Positions 1 to 8,027 of a stretch of DNA of 64,000 nucleotides are shown piece after piece (within the stretch, counting starts at the first letter, position 1; the number at the start of each line of letters is the position of its first letter). The DNA is taken from assembly GCA_937983305.1 (NCBI GenBank), contig CALKAJ010000030.1, positions 1 to 64,000 of the forward strand, read 5' to 3'. A program made the position numbers and the translations under genes. Origin of the DNA: an uncultured Ignavibacteriota bacterium (GTDB lineage Bacteria; Bacteroidota; Ignavibacteria; Tepidaquicellales; Tepidaquicellaceae). The notes under the pieces are model-generated. The model was not told the DNA's origin, ran no database searches, and saw nothing but the letters and a program-made list of their open reading frames with translations.

Positions 1-915
1 ATTTTTAATAATCTGCTTTCCGTATTCTTCAAAGCTATTCTGTAAGTCTTCTTTGAATGCAACTGCTTTTGCCGCTATGATGTGCATTAATGGTCCGCCC
101 TGAACTCCGGGAATAACCATTGAGTCATACAGCTCACTCATCATCTTCGTTCTGCCGGATTTTGGTGCTTTTAACCCAAAGGGATTTTCAAAATCTTTTC
201 CCATTAAAATTAATCCGCCTCTCGGACCTCTTAATGTTTTATGGGTGGTAGTTGCTACAACGTGGCAATGAGGCATCGGGTCGTTTAATAATTTTTTTGC
301 TATCAAACCTGCCGGGTGCGCAATATCTGCAAAAAGAAATGCACCTGCTTTATCTGCAATTTCTCTGAATATTTTATAATCAATATTCCTTGAATAGGCG
401 CTTGCTCCAACGGTGATAAGTTTCGGCTTTTCTTTCATCGCAACTTCTTCAACATTGTTATAATCTATATAACCTGTCTTTGGGTCAACACCGTAACTAA
501 CGAAATTATAAAGCTGTCCCGAAAAATTTACGGGAGAACCGTGAGTTAAATGACCTCCGTGTGATAAATTCATACCGAGAACTTTATCTCCGGGTTTTAC
601 CAGGACAAAATAAACAGCCATATTTGCCTGACTGCCCGAATGAGGCTGAACGTTAGAATATTCCGCTCCAAAAAGCTCTTTTGCTCTGTCTCTTGCAAGA
701 TTTTCAGCTACATCAACCCATTCACATCCACCGTAATATCTTTTTCCCGGATATCCTTCCGCATATTTATTTGTCATAACACAGCTCATTGCTTCCCTCA
801 CCTCAGGGGATACAAAATTTTCCGATGCAATTAATTCAAGCTTTTCTGATTGTCTCTTTGTTTCGTTTTGAATTGCATCAAATACTTCTTTGTCTTTTTG
901 CTCTAATAAGTTCAT
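1..915 (-). CDS. glyA: Serine hydroxymethyltransferase, 3' end cut by window edge
   Basis: PLP enzyme that interconverts serine plus tetrahydrofolate with glycine plus 5,10-methylene-THF; cytosolic, the main one-carbon source. I translated 305 codons from the ATG at 915. The product opens [15 protein letters not shown] and carries the family landmarks [20 protein letters not shown], the cofactor lysine in [13 protein letters not shown] (Lys226 by position; the E. coli equivalent is Lys229) and VIPGVQGGP. The family is about 415-430 residues, so roughly 110 C-terminal residues lie beyond position 1. No clear Shine-Dalgarno precedes the start. It follows rpiB by 37 bp on the same strand and is probably co-transcribed with it. 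Identity is secure from the motifs. Confidence 0.97.
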   Translation of the reverse strand, partial: MNLLEQKDKEVFDAIQNETKRQSEKLELIASENFVSPEVREAMSCVMTNKYAEGYPGKRYYGGCEWVDVAENLARDRAKELFGAEYSNVQPHSGSQANMAVYFVLVKPGDKVLGMNLSHGGHLTHGSPVNFSGQLYNFVSYGVDPKTGYIDYNNVEEVAMKEKPKLITVGASAYSRNIDYKIFREIADKAGAFLFADIAHPAGLIAKKLLNDPMPHCHVVATTTHKTLRGPRGGLILMGKDFENPFGLKAPKSGRTKMMSELYDSMVIPGVQGGPLMHIIAAKAVAFKEDLQNSFEEYGKQIIKN

Positions 916-952
916 AACTTTTGTCAAGTTTATAAAGTTTATAAATTGAAAT

Positions 953-1390
953 TTACTTAATATTGTTTAATTTATTAATTCTTCTTTCGTGTCTCTCACC
1001 GCCTTCGAAATTTGTTGATATAAATATTTTAAAATATTTTAAAGCGGTTTCTTTGTTAATAAAATCGGAACCAAAACAAATTATTCTTGCATCGTTATGC
1101 TTCCTCGACATCTCAGCCATATTTTCATTTGTTGCATTTACCGCTCTTGCACCTTTTACCTTGTTTGCCGCAATGCTTACGCCAATCCCGCTGCCGCATA
1201 TTGCTATTCCGTAATCTGCTTTTCCGGAAACAACGCTTCCGGCTACGCTTTCCGCATAATCGGGATAGTCAACGCTTGCCTCTGAATCGGTTCCAAAATC
1301 AATAACAGTAAAACTTTCAGATTTTAATTCTTTTATTAATTCTTCTTTTAATCCGAATCCTCTGTGGTCTGAGCCAATTGAAATTATCAT
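953..1390 (-). CDS. rpiB: Ribose-5-phosphate isomerase B
   Basis: Interconverts ribose-5-phosphate and ribulose-5-phosphate in the non-oxidative pentose phosphate pathway; cytosolic RpiB/LacAB family. The 145-residue product is of normal length. It starts [15 protein letters not shown] (phosphate-binding SDHRG) and has the catalytic cysteine in [14 protein letters not shown] (Cys65, matching Cys66 of the E. coli enzyme) and [10 protein letters not shown]. It is the gene just upstream of glyA on the minus strand, 37 bp apart, with the barrel gene ending only 12 bp before it. The three probably share a transcript. The pairing rpiB-glyA is common in this bacterial group (known from family context, not shown here). 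Confidence 0.96.
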   Translation of the reverse strand: MIISIGSDHRGFGLKEELIKELKSESFTVIDFGTDSEASVDYPDYAESVAGSVVSGKADYGIAICGSGIGVSIAANKVKGARAVNATNENMAEMSRKHNDARIICFGSDFINKETALKYFKIFISTNFEGGERHERRINKLNNIK

Positions 1391-1402
1391 AATATTAAAA
1401 AT

Positions 1403-2659
1403 TTATTTGTCTTCATCTTTAGGTCTGAGAAACCATAGCTCTCCAAAATTTACTCCAAAAGAAATTCTAAGTAAATCGTCTTTTAATAATCCGTTTGTGG
1501 TTTTTCCGCGGGTTTGATAACTTAATGCAATATCAATAGAGTTAAATTTATTTAACGGAATACCCATCCCGATACTTGCTCCATATCCGTCAACTCCTTC
1601 TCCGTTAATACTGTATAAACTCTTATCATAAAACACTCCGAACCTATATGCATTCTTTACGAGGAATGGTCTGTCAGGTCTTGCATTAGGTAAAATTTCA
1701 AGACCTAAACCTACTCTCATTGAATTTCTAAGGTTTGGGTCCGGCGTTCCGTTGATTTTATAATTTGCCCATTGCTGAAATACCAAATCACCCGATAATA
1801 AATATTTATCACCAAATTTATTTGTAATACCAAATCCAAACATATCCGGTATTTCAATGTCGCCGCCCGGTAGCTGAGTGGAATCATTGCCAAGGCTCGT
1901 TCCGTAAATTTTATCAACCGTTGAAGTTAATTTCAGCTTTGTTTGAAAAACAAAACCTATCGAAAGCTCATCAGCTTTTAACTCTTTAAACACTCTTCCA
2001 AGATTTATTACTATACCGCCTTTAACAAAGGAGCCGCCTAAATCGGTCTCTCTTCTTTGATATGTGCTTGTTATGTTAGGGTCTGTAAAATCCAGTACTG
2101 CGAGTTTTTTGATATTGCCAAAGGAATAATTATATTCAAAGCCAAGGCTTAGATTTTTCACCGGAGTATATGAAAGTCCTGCATTAATTCTGCTTAATCC
2201 TCCGTTGCCCGCATAAATGTGAGTAACCGGCTCTCCTAATTGAGAACTTAAACGAGTAACTTTGTAATTAATCTGATAAGAGGGATTAAAACCGATATTT
2301 AAAACCATTCCCCAGTCTTTTTGTAAAGGTATTCCGAAATTAAATCCGGAAATATTTGCATCGGTATTATCAGACTGACTTGCATCGCTTTTTGTTCTTA
2401 AAAAATTGTATCTGAATCCAAACGCAAGTTCGGTATGCTGAAGCCTGTAGTTCGCCGCAGGATTGAAGCTTGTTACATTATCTCCTGTTAATGATATACC
2501 CATAATGGACATACCTTCTGTCCTGTTATTCGAATAATATAAGTTATCGCCTACACCAAACACCGTATATGGAGAACCGCCGTTAAAATCTTCCTGTGCG
2601 AAGTTATAAGTTGATGAGAGTGCAAATATTAACAGAAATAAAAATTTTATTTTATTCAT
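1403..2659 (-). CDS. Outer-membrane beta-barrel protein (FadL/PorV-like)
   Basis: A 418-residue protein with an N-terminal signal peptide (about residues 1-21, ending FAQ) followed by alternating hydrophobic and polar strands rich in Gly, Tyr, Phe and Asn, as in a transmembrane barrel. The N-terminal block SPYTVFGVGDN and a later SFNPAANYR resemble the start of FadL/OmpP1 and PorV family proteins, where NPA motifs are common. The substrate cannot be read from sequence. PorV-type members serve T9SS, but others are hydrophobic-compound porins, so neither role is assigned. It lies 16 bp downstream of a lipoprotein gene; the two may form a functional pair in the outer membrane. Confidence 0.7.
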   Translation of the reverse strand: MNKIKFLFLLIFALSSTYNFAQEDFNGGSPYTVFGVGDNLYYSNNRTEGMSIMGISLTGDNVTSFNPAANYRLQHTELAFGFRYNFLRTKSDASQSDNTDANISGFNFGIPLQKDWGMVLNIGFNPSYQINYKVTRLSSQLGEPVTHIYAGNGGLSRINAGLSYTPVKNLSLGFEYNYSFGNIKKLAVLDFTDPNITSTYQRRETDLGGSFVKGGIVINLGRVFKELKADELSIGFVFQTKLKLTSTVDKIYGTSLGNDSTQLPGGDIEIPDMFGFGITNKFGDKYLLSGDLVFQQWANYKINGTPDPNLRNSMRVGLGLEILPNARPDRPFLVKNAYRFGVFYDKSLYSINGEGVDGYGASIGMGIPLNKFNSIDIALSYQTRGKTTNGLLKDDLLRISFGVNFGELWFLRPKDEDK

Positions 2660-2675
2660 TATTATGATTTCATTT

Positions 2676-3857
2676 TTAGTTTCTTGGAGTATATCTTATC
2701 TTAATACGTGGTCTTAAGGATAAATTATTGTAGTTAGTTCCGTATAAATAAAACTGGTCGAGTCCCTGATAATCGTAAACATAGTAAATTAAAAAACCGT
2801 AATTTGTGAGGGTTCCGAGATTCCATTTCTGAACAGTCGGTGTTATTCTGAAAGAATATTTTTGTGAATCCGCAATACTTCCGAGATATTCAATACCTGT
2901 TGTCATATTAGCCGTATCCGTAATTTCAGCGAGAATAATTCGTTTTTCCGCCATTTTAGTAAATGATTGTGTCTTGTCCAGATATAAATCAATTGTAGCA
3001 TCATTAATCGAAACTTTACCGCCAAGTTTAGATAAATCAAAACTGAATTTAGACCTGTACGCAACACCCGCCTGAACAAAAATCCTGTCTGCAGGAAGTG
3101 TGATGCTTCCGGAATTCGTTAGTGTTACAGTTTCCGATGAATTAAAAATCAGTGTGTCTATTTCGTTGTTCAATGAAACTACAGCTTTGATGTAAGGCTT
3201 TAGAGAGTCTGCATTTCTTGAAGTGAAAAATCCTTTAATTGTATTTGAATTTGCATTTGGTGAAATTGCAACTCCGTTATTGGAAAAAGAGTGATTAGAG
3301 TTAGCAGCTTTCCAAATCCATTGCTTTGCAGTTTCATTATCAAAGGGTATGGTTATTTGTGATGTATCAACGGGATTTCCGCTGTAAGTCGCAAGTACGT
3401 TACTGCCAATCACCGATTGATTAAAAGTACCAAAGTTAACGGTTGATAATCCGACAGTATCCGTTAAAGCGTAAACATTAAAGGAAGTCTGACCCAGAGA
3501 ATCCTTAAAAAAGTAATTCCCATATCTGAAATTCAACGTTGCCGAGAGAACAGTGCAGCTGTCATAAGAAGCCGTAATGTCGTTGAACTTCAATAAAGTT
3601 TTGGATTCATATCCCTGGTATTTTCCGACAAGAAAATACTGTGAGGAGTATGTATTCAGATATTTCAGGAAGCCTGATGATACTTGCAGTATTGTATCAA
3701 CCTGGGAATCTAAAATTTTAGAGCCAAGGGTATCACCGGAATTAATGTAATTAAGACCTAAGTCACTCGGATTTTTTTCGCATCCGTTAATCATCATCAG
3801 CAGACCTGATAATAACAGAATTAAAACTCCGGATTTCAATAAATTATATTTTCTCAT
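2676..3857 (-). CDS. Secreted lipoprotein with beta-rich DNRLRE-like domains
   Basis: 393 residues with a lipoprotein signal peptide: a Lys/Arg-containing N-terminus, a hydrophobic core and lipobox INGC at about residues 23-26. The mature part begins EKNPSDLGLNY. It has two beta-rich halves, each with a pattern like KTLLKFNDI followed by ATLNFRYG or ATIDLYLD. This recalls the carbohydrate-binding-like DNRLRE domain or DUF4270-type lipoproteins, but that similarity is my judgement. Likely anchored in the outer membrane. First gene of a probable transcript with the barrel gene 16 bp downstream. No enzymatic motif seen. Confidence 0.6.
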   Translation of the reverse strand: MRKYNLLKSGVLILLLSGLLMMINGCEKNPSDLGLNYINSGDTLGSKILDSQVDTILQVSSGFLKYLNTYSSQYFLVGKYQGYESKTLLKFNDITASYDSCTVLSATLNFRYGNYFFKDSLGQTSFNVYALTDTVGLSTVNFGTFNQSVIGSNVLATYSGNPVDTSQITIPFDNETAKQWIWKAANSNHSFSNNGVAISPNANSNTIKGFFTSRNADSLKPYIKAVVSLNNEIDTLIFNSSETVTLTNSGSITLPADRIFVQAGVAYRSKFSFDLSKLGGKVSINDATIDLYLDKTQSFTKMAEKRIILAEITDTANMTTGIEYLGSIADSQKYSFRITPTVQKWNLGTLTNYGFLIYYVYDYQGLDQFYLYGTNYNNLSLRPRIKIRYTPRN

Positions 3858-3948
3858 TTAGTTTATATAAATCGTCAAATCTCTTAAAATAACATAATAA
3901 ATTATAATATTCCAAACACTTTGTAAGTACTAATTAAGTATGGGAATA

Positions 3949-4530
3949 TTAGTTGTTTAAAACAGAATTATTTAGTATAAAAGCCGCTGCTTCCAATAAA
4001 TCGCCGGCAAGGCTTTCAATATTGATTTTTTCGGCACGGCATTTTTCAATATCTCTTTTTCCGTAGCCGTTCATCATCATCACTTTTTTTAAATTTGCAT
4101 TCGAAGCACATTTCATATCAGTATAAGAATCACCAACAAAAAATGATTCTTCTAAATTTATTTTATATTTCACTGCTGCTTTCTCAATCAAACCGATTCC
4201 GGGTTTTCTGTCAATATGTTCAATTTTATATTTTTCAATAACTCCGTCAACGTGATATGGAGAATATAAAATATCATCTATTAAAATTTTATTTTCCATA
4301 TTTATCCTTCTAAAAAATTCTTCGTGAATAGTTTCAAGTTCCTTGATAGACAGCAAGCCTCTTGCAACTGCTGATTGATTTGTAATAATAATATTTAAAA
4401 ACCCGGCTTTTTTCAACATTTCGAGTGCATTAAAAAGACCGGGCATAAATTCAATATCTTCTGACCTTGTTAGGTAATTTACTTCTTTATTTATTGTTCC
4501 GTCTCTGTCAAAAAAAACAGCTTTATTCAC
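3949..4530 (-). CDS. HAD phosphatase, GmhB-like (heptose bisphosphate phosphatase family)
   Basis: Member of the HAD family subgroup that includes D-glycero-D-manno-heptose-1,7-bisphosphate 7-phosphatase and histidinol phosphatase; 193 residues, usual length. Motif I is FFDRDGTIN with the nucleophile and acid Asp, motif II is IITNQS, and the C-terminal motif is VGDSYTDM. The usual GmhB zinc loop (CxH...CxC before RKP) is here YSPYHVDG...EHIDRKPG with no cysteine, so the zinc site is missing. The substrate may still be a sugar bisphosphate for cell-surface glycans, and a GT9 heptosyltransferase-like gene is at 54945-56036, but this is inference. It follows glgA by 13 bp on the same strand. Confidence 0.8.
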   Translation of the reverse strand: MNKAVFFDRDGTINKEVNYLTRSEDIEFMPGLFNALEMLKKAGFLNIIITNQSAVARGLLSIKELETIHEEFFRRINMENKILIDDILYSPYHVDGVIEKYKIEHIDRKPGIGLIEKAAVKYKINLEESFFVGDSYTDMKCASNANLKKVMMMNGYGKRDIEKCRAEKINIESLAGDLLEAAAFILNNSVLNN

Positions 4531-4543
4531 TATTGAATCTGAA

Positions 4544-6025
4544 TCATTTACCTGTTAAAGATTTGTACAGCTCCATATACTTCTTAGCAGAGGCTTTCCA
4601 TGAAAAGTCGAGAGACATACCGTTTCTTATTAATGAATACCATTTGTCTTTTTTATTCTGATAAACATTTAAAGCTGATTTTATTGCTTTAAGGAAATCT
4701 GTACCATTAAATTTATCAAATAAAAATCCTGTTCCGTTTGGTTTGTTCCAGTCCGTAATAGTATCCGAAAGTCCGCCTGTATTTCTGACGATGGGAATAG
4801 TTCCGTAACTCAGGCTGTAAAGCTGATTATATCCGCAAGGTTCATAGAGAGAAGGCATTAAGAGCATATCTGCACCCGCTTCGATATTATGAGCGAGCTC
4901 TTCATCAAATCCTATATGAACAATTAATTTGTCGGAATATAATTTTTTTGCTTTCATAAAATACTTCTGATATTTTTCTTCGCCGACTCCAAGAATTATT
5001 ACCTGTACATTTTCTTTCAAAAGTTTTGGAAGAATATCAACAAGAAGTTCTATACCTTTATGCTGGACCATTCTGGAAATTACTCCGATTAATGGTATGT
5101 TCTCGTCATACCGAAACTTAAATTTACTCAGAAGCTCTCTTTTGTTTTCATATTTCAACGGTATTTCCTGATAAGTATATCTGTAGGGAATAATTCTGTC
5201 AACACTCGGATTCCAGATTGTATAATCGATTCCGCTTAATATTCCGCTAATATCTTTTTTCCTTTTATGGAAGACGTCATCTAAACCTTTATTTAAACCC
5301 TTATCGGAAATAATTTCTTTTGCATATCTTTCGCTGACCGTAGTAATTTTATCTGCATAAATTAAACCGGTTTTCAAAAAATTAAATTTACCCGATTGTC
5401 CGTGAAGTTGTTCTTCAAAAACTTTTTCGGGAAGACCTGTTTTGTTAAAAGTTGACTTAGGAAAAACTCCCTGATTTTCAAGATTGTGAATCGTTAAAAT
5501 AGTTTTGATATCCTTAATATGAGCATTATCCTTATAGACGGTTTTCAATAATGCAGGTATCAAAGCAGTTTGCCAGTCATTGCAATGAATAACATCAGGT
5601 TTCCATTGCAATATTTCAAGGATTTCAAGTACAGCTTTAGAGAAAAACAAGAATCTCTCGTCATTGTTTGAAAATTCCTTCTTTGTTCTTGGGTTATAAT
5701 AGACTCCTTTATTCTTGAAAAAATCCTGATTCTCGAGAAGATAGATTTGTGCTTTAGTATTTCTGCCGTGAATAAAAGAAGACTTGATGCTGAATCTTGA
5801 TGCTTTTTCATTAATCGAAATCTTGAGGTCTTTTAATCGCTTGATTTCGTGTATTTGAAGTTTTCTTTCGTCTAAAGGTCCGTATTTTGGCGATATTATT
5901 CTAACTTCATTTCCAAGTGAATTTAGAGCTTGTGGCAATGAATTGGAAACATCAGCTAAACCGCCGGTTTTTGAATAAGGGAGAACTTCGCTTGTTACAA
6001 ATAGAACATTAAAACCTTTTTTCAT
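4544..6025 (-). CDS. glgA: Glycogen (starch) synthase, GT5 family
   Basis: Transfers glucose from a nucleotide sugar (normally ADP-glucose) to the growing alpha-1,4-glucan chain; cytosolic. The 493-residue product has normal length and the two-domain GT-B layout. The N-terminal nucleotide-sugar loop is YSKTGGLADVSNSLP (KTGGL at about residues 19-23), WNPSVD marks the mid-region, and the C-terminal donor site reads MPSLYEPCGYNQL followed by NTGGLSDT. The start ATG at 6025 is the first in frame. It heads a pair with the GmhB-like phosphatase gene and is divergent from the sigma-54 activator at 6179, with 153 bp between them. Confidence 0.95.
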   Translation of the reverse strand: MKKGFNVLFVTSEVLPYSKTGGLADVSNSLPQALNSLGNEVRIISPKYGPLDERKLQIHEIKRLKDLKISINEKASRFSIKSSFIHGRNTKAQIYLLENQDFFKNKGVYYNPRTKKEFSNNDERFLFFSKAVLEILEILQWKPDVIHCNDWQTALIPALLKTVYKDNAHIKDIKTILTIHNLENQGVFPKSTFNKTGLPEKVFEEQLHGQSGKFNFLKTGLIYADKITTVSERYAKEIISDKGLNKGLDDVFHKRKKDISGILSGIDYTIWNPSVDRIIPYRYTYQEIPLKYENKRELLSKFKFRYDENIPLIGVISRMVQHKGIELLVDILPKLLKENVQVIILGVGEEKYQKYFMKAKKLYSDKLIVHIGFDEELAHNIEAGADMLLMPSLYEPCGYNQLYSLSYGTIPIVRNTGGLSDTITDWNKPNGTGFLFDKFNGTDFLKAIKSALNVYQNKKDKWYSLIRNGMSLDFSWKASAKKYMELYKSLTGK

Positions 6026-6141
6026 CTAAGATTTTATTTTTTATGAAGATACTCATTTGTGGAAGGAAATTCAATACAAATAGTTTGGACTATGTTACCG
6101 GAACTATATGTATTTTTGATTTAATTGTGTAAAATTTCAAG

Positions 6142-6158
6142 TGTGGAATAATTCCTCA
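6142..6158. promoter_or_regulatory. Putative enhancer/operator site A (TGTGG-N7-CCnCA palindrome)
   Basis: TGTGGAATAATTCCTCA, extending to a 19-bp near-perfect inverted repeat (8 of 9 pairs) at 6141-6159. The same 17-bp pattern occurs upstream of both sigma-54-type promoters in this window. This copy ends 20 bp before the activator's start codon, so it may mediate autoregulation. A half-site TGTGT lies at 6126-6130. The pattern is visible; binding by the adjacent activator is inferred. Confidence 0.6.
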
Positions 6159-6178
6159 CAATTATTTATCTTTAGGGT

Positions 6179-7522
6179 ATGAAAGAGAATATAAAAATAC
6201 TTTTGGTTGACGATGAATCAAATTCAACCCAGATTCTCGGAAAAGTTCTGAGAAAAAAGGGCTATGAAGTTTTCGAGGAAAATAACAGTATTCAGGCAAA
6301 AGAACTAATCATACGAAATTTTTATGATATAATAATATCAGATTTGCAAATGCCTAATGTATCAGGAATGGATTTGCTCGAAATCAAACCTGAAAGAAGT
6401 ATATTTATTATGATAACAGGCTATGGCTCGGTAGTGTCAGCAGTAGAATCTATGAAAAAAGGAGCATTTGATTATGTTAATAAACCTTTCAATCTTGATG
6501 AGTTTATTGTAAAGGTTGAAAAAGCGGCTGAAAAAGTAGTGATGCAATCTGAGCTCAACAAATTGAAGGAAATAGTTGAAAACGAAAACAGCTTCTGCGG
6601 AATTATAGGAAAAAGTGAAAAAATGCTCGAAATTTTCGATTTATTGAGAAATGTTTCAAAAGTTAATATAAATTCCCTGATATACGGAGAAAGCGGAACA
6701 GGGAAAGAGTTGATAGCAAAGGCAATCCATAACTTAAGTGAACGCAGTTCGAAGCCTTTTGTAGCCGTAAACTGCAGTGCAATACCCGAAAACCTGCTGG
6801 AAAGTGAACTTTTTGGGCACACGAAAGGAGCATTTACCGGAGCTATTGAATCACAAAAGGGGGTATTTGAACAGGCAAATGAAGGAACATTATTTTTAGA
6901 TGAAATTGGAGAAATGCCGTTTAATCTTCAGGCAAAACTGCTAAGAGTTTTGGAAAATTTTGAGGTTAAACCGCTTGGAAGCGACAAAGTAAAAAAAATT
7001 GATATTAGATTAATATCTGCAACAAACCAAAACCTTGAAGAATTAACATCCGAGAAAAAATTCCGGGATGATTTATATTATCGAATAGCAACTGTAACAA
7101 TTAATCTTCCGCCTTTAAGAGCAAGGCGTGGAGATATACCTTTAATAGCATATAATTACCTCAAAAAGCTTGCCATAAAATTTGGAAGTAAATATGAAAT
7201 TACTGCGGAGGCGATGCAGGCAATAACTAATTATGAATGGAAAGGTAATGTTAGGGAGCTTGAAAATGTTCTTGATATGGCAGCTATAAAAAGTCCCTGT
7301 AAAATTATTGATGTGTCATCTTTGCCGTTTCAAAGCGGAACTCAATTTAATACCGAAGTTGATATTTTAAATGAATCAAACTTTTGTACACTTATGGAGG
7401 TTGAAAAATCCTACATAAAACGAATTCTTGCGGCTACAGAGGGGAACAAACAGAGAGCTGCTGAAATTTTAAAAATTGATAGAAAAACTCTTTATAAAAA
7501 GATAAAAGATTATAATTTGTAG
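6179..7522 (+). CDS. Sigma-54-dependent response regulator (NtrC family)
   Basis: Bacterial enhancer-binding protein, 447 residues, with three domains in order. The receiver (about 1-120) has acidic pair Asp11/Asp12, phospho-acceptor Asp55 in IIISDLQMP and Lys102 in VNKPF. The AAA+ domain (about 138-370) has Walker A GESGTGKE at 170-177, the intact sigma-54 contact loop GAFTGA at 217-222 and Walker B LFLDEIGEMP. A Fis-type helix-turn-helix lies at about 405-447 (NKQRAAEILKIDRKTLYKK). All features needed to open a sigma-54 promoter are present. No cognate kinase is adjacent. Directly downstream lie a perfect sigma-54 promoter and a cytochrome operon, which makes that operon its likely target. 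Confidence 0.95.
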   Translation: MKENIKILLVDDESNSTQILGKVLRKKGYEVFEENNSIQAKELIIRNFYDIIISDLQMPNVSGMDLLEIKPERSIFIMITGYGSVVSAVESMKKGAFDYVNKPFNLDEFIVKVEKAAEKVVMQSELNKLKEIVENENSFCGIIGKSEKMLEIFDLLRNVSKVNINSLIYGESGTGKELIAKAIHNLSERSSKPFVAVNCSAIPENLLESELFGHTKGAFTGAIESQKGVFEQANEGTLFLDEIGEMPFNLQAKLLRVLENFEVKPLGSDKVKKIDIRLISATNQNLEELTSEKKFRDDLYYRIATVTINLPPLRARRGDIPLIAYNYLKKLAIKFGSKYEITAEAMQAITNYEWKGNVRELENVLDMAAIKSPCKIIDVSSLPFQSGTQFNTEVDILNESNFCTLMEVEKSYIKRILAATEGNKQRAAEILKIDRKTLYKKIKDYNL

Positions 7523-7532
7523 TTTTTTGAAC

Positions 7533-7549
7533 TGTAGATTAATTCCACA
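7533..7549. promoter_or_regulatory. Putative enhancer site B
   Basis: TGTAGATTAATTCCACA, the 17-bp palindrome type TGTnG-N7-CCnCA. Its centre is about 115 bp upstream of the start predicted for the promoter at 7630-7645, in the usual enhancer range for NtrC-type activators, and 28 bp from site C. Confidence 0.55.
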
Positions 7550-7560
7550 TAACCTTTTGG

Positions 7561-7577
7561 TGTGTAATAATTCCCCA
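7561..7577. promoter_or_regulatory. Putative enhancer site C
   Basis: TGTGTAATAATTCCCCA, matching site A at 14 of 17 positions (same spacer AATAATT). Centre about 87 bp upstream of the predicted start of the downstream sigma-54 promoter. Sites B and C form a tandem pair, as is typical of enhancer-binding proteins. Confidence 0.6.
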
Positions 7578-7629
7578 CTTAAACATTTATTTTTTATCAG
7601 TTTAAATTGACTATTAAATCTTTCCCTTT

Positions 7630-7645
7630 TGGCACGATATTTGCT
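7630..7645 (+). promoter_or_regulatory. Sigma-54 (-24/-12) promoter of the cytochrome operon
   Basis: TGGCACGATATTTGCT matches the sigma-54 consensus TGGCAC-R-N4-TTGCW at every fixed position, with GG and GC correctly spaced. Counting 12 bases from the GC puts transcription start near 7656. It lies in the non-coding gap after the NtrC-type activator and before the first gene of the cytochrome operon, and has two putative enhancer sites upstream. Confidence 0.88.
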
Positions 7646-7655
7646 GGGATTTTGT

Positions 7656-8027
7656 GTGAAGAAAATTTTAAAAATATTAGTTTTTAGTCTGAATCCTGAA
7701 ATGTGTAAATTGATGAAAAAGTTTTTTGCAAAGTTAAATTATAAATTTGACTGCGTGAAAATAGAAGTTGATTCGGATTGGAAAAATTTAATATTTGACG
7801 AGGAAATAGACTGCATTATTCTCGATACCAACATAAACTCCGATATTCAAAGCGACATAAGAGAAAAATTCAATAAATCTTGTTTTTTTCTACTTCCCTC
7901 ATTTTCAAGTGAAATTCATTTGGATACTAATTCCGCTGATTTAATTTCAGAGCCGTTCAAATTCAGCGAATTAGAAAAGAACTTAAATGAACTATACGAA
8001 TCTAAATCTGCTACGGATGCAAATTAA
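7656..8027 (+). CDS. Degenerate receiver-like small protein
   Basis: A 123-residue protein counted from a GTG at 7656. An in-frame TTG at 7629 is unlikely as a start because it overlaps the -24 element; an ATG at 7701 is possible but would delete the first strand. The fold pattern is that of a response-regulator receiver: strand 1 KILVFSLNPE, strand 3 IDCIILDTNI with Asp57 where the phospho-acceptor normally lies, and a final PFKFSELEKNL helix. The acidic pair of strand 1 is replaced by SLN and the conserved Lys by Glu99 (SEPF). Phosphorylation by the normal chemistry is therefore doubtful. It ends 11 bp inside the start of the 19-heme cytochrome gene, so translation is coupled. Function unknown; possibly a partner of the activator. 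Confidence 0.6.
   Translation: MKKILKILVFSLNPEMCKLMKKFFAKLNYKFDCVKIEVDSDWKNLIFDEEIDCIILDTNINSDIQSDIREKFNKSCFFLLPSFSSEIHLDTNSADLISEPFKFSELEKNLNELYESKSATDAN

Noticed and set aside
915..952. GTTTATAAA-like repeats before glyA
   Set aside because: Only two imperfect AT-rich copies; consistent with local base composition.
7629..7655. TTG start at 7629 for the receiver-like gene
   Set aside because: The codon lies in the -24 element of a perfect sigma-54 promoter, so a transcript from it could not include this start. GTG 7656 is used, with ATG 7701 as an alternative.
7987..8016. Earlier start for the 19-haem cytochrome
   Set aside because: The ten extra residues would spoil the signal peptide, and the frame is still inside the preceding gene; ATG 8017 gives a clean export signal.
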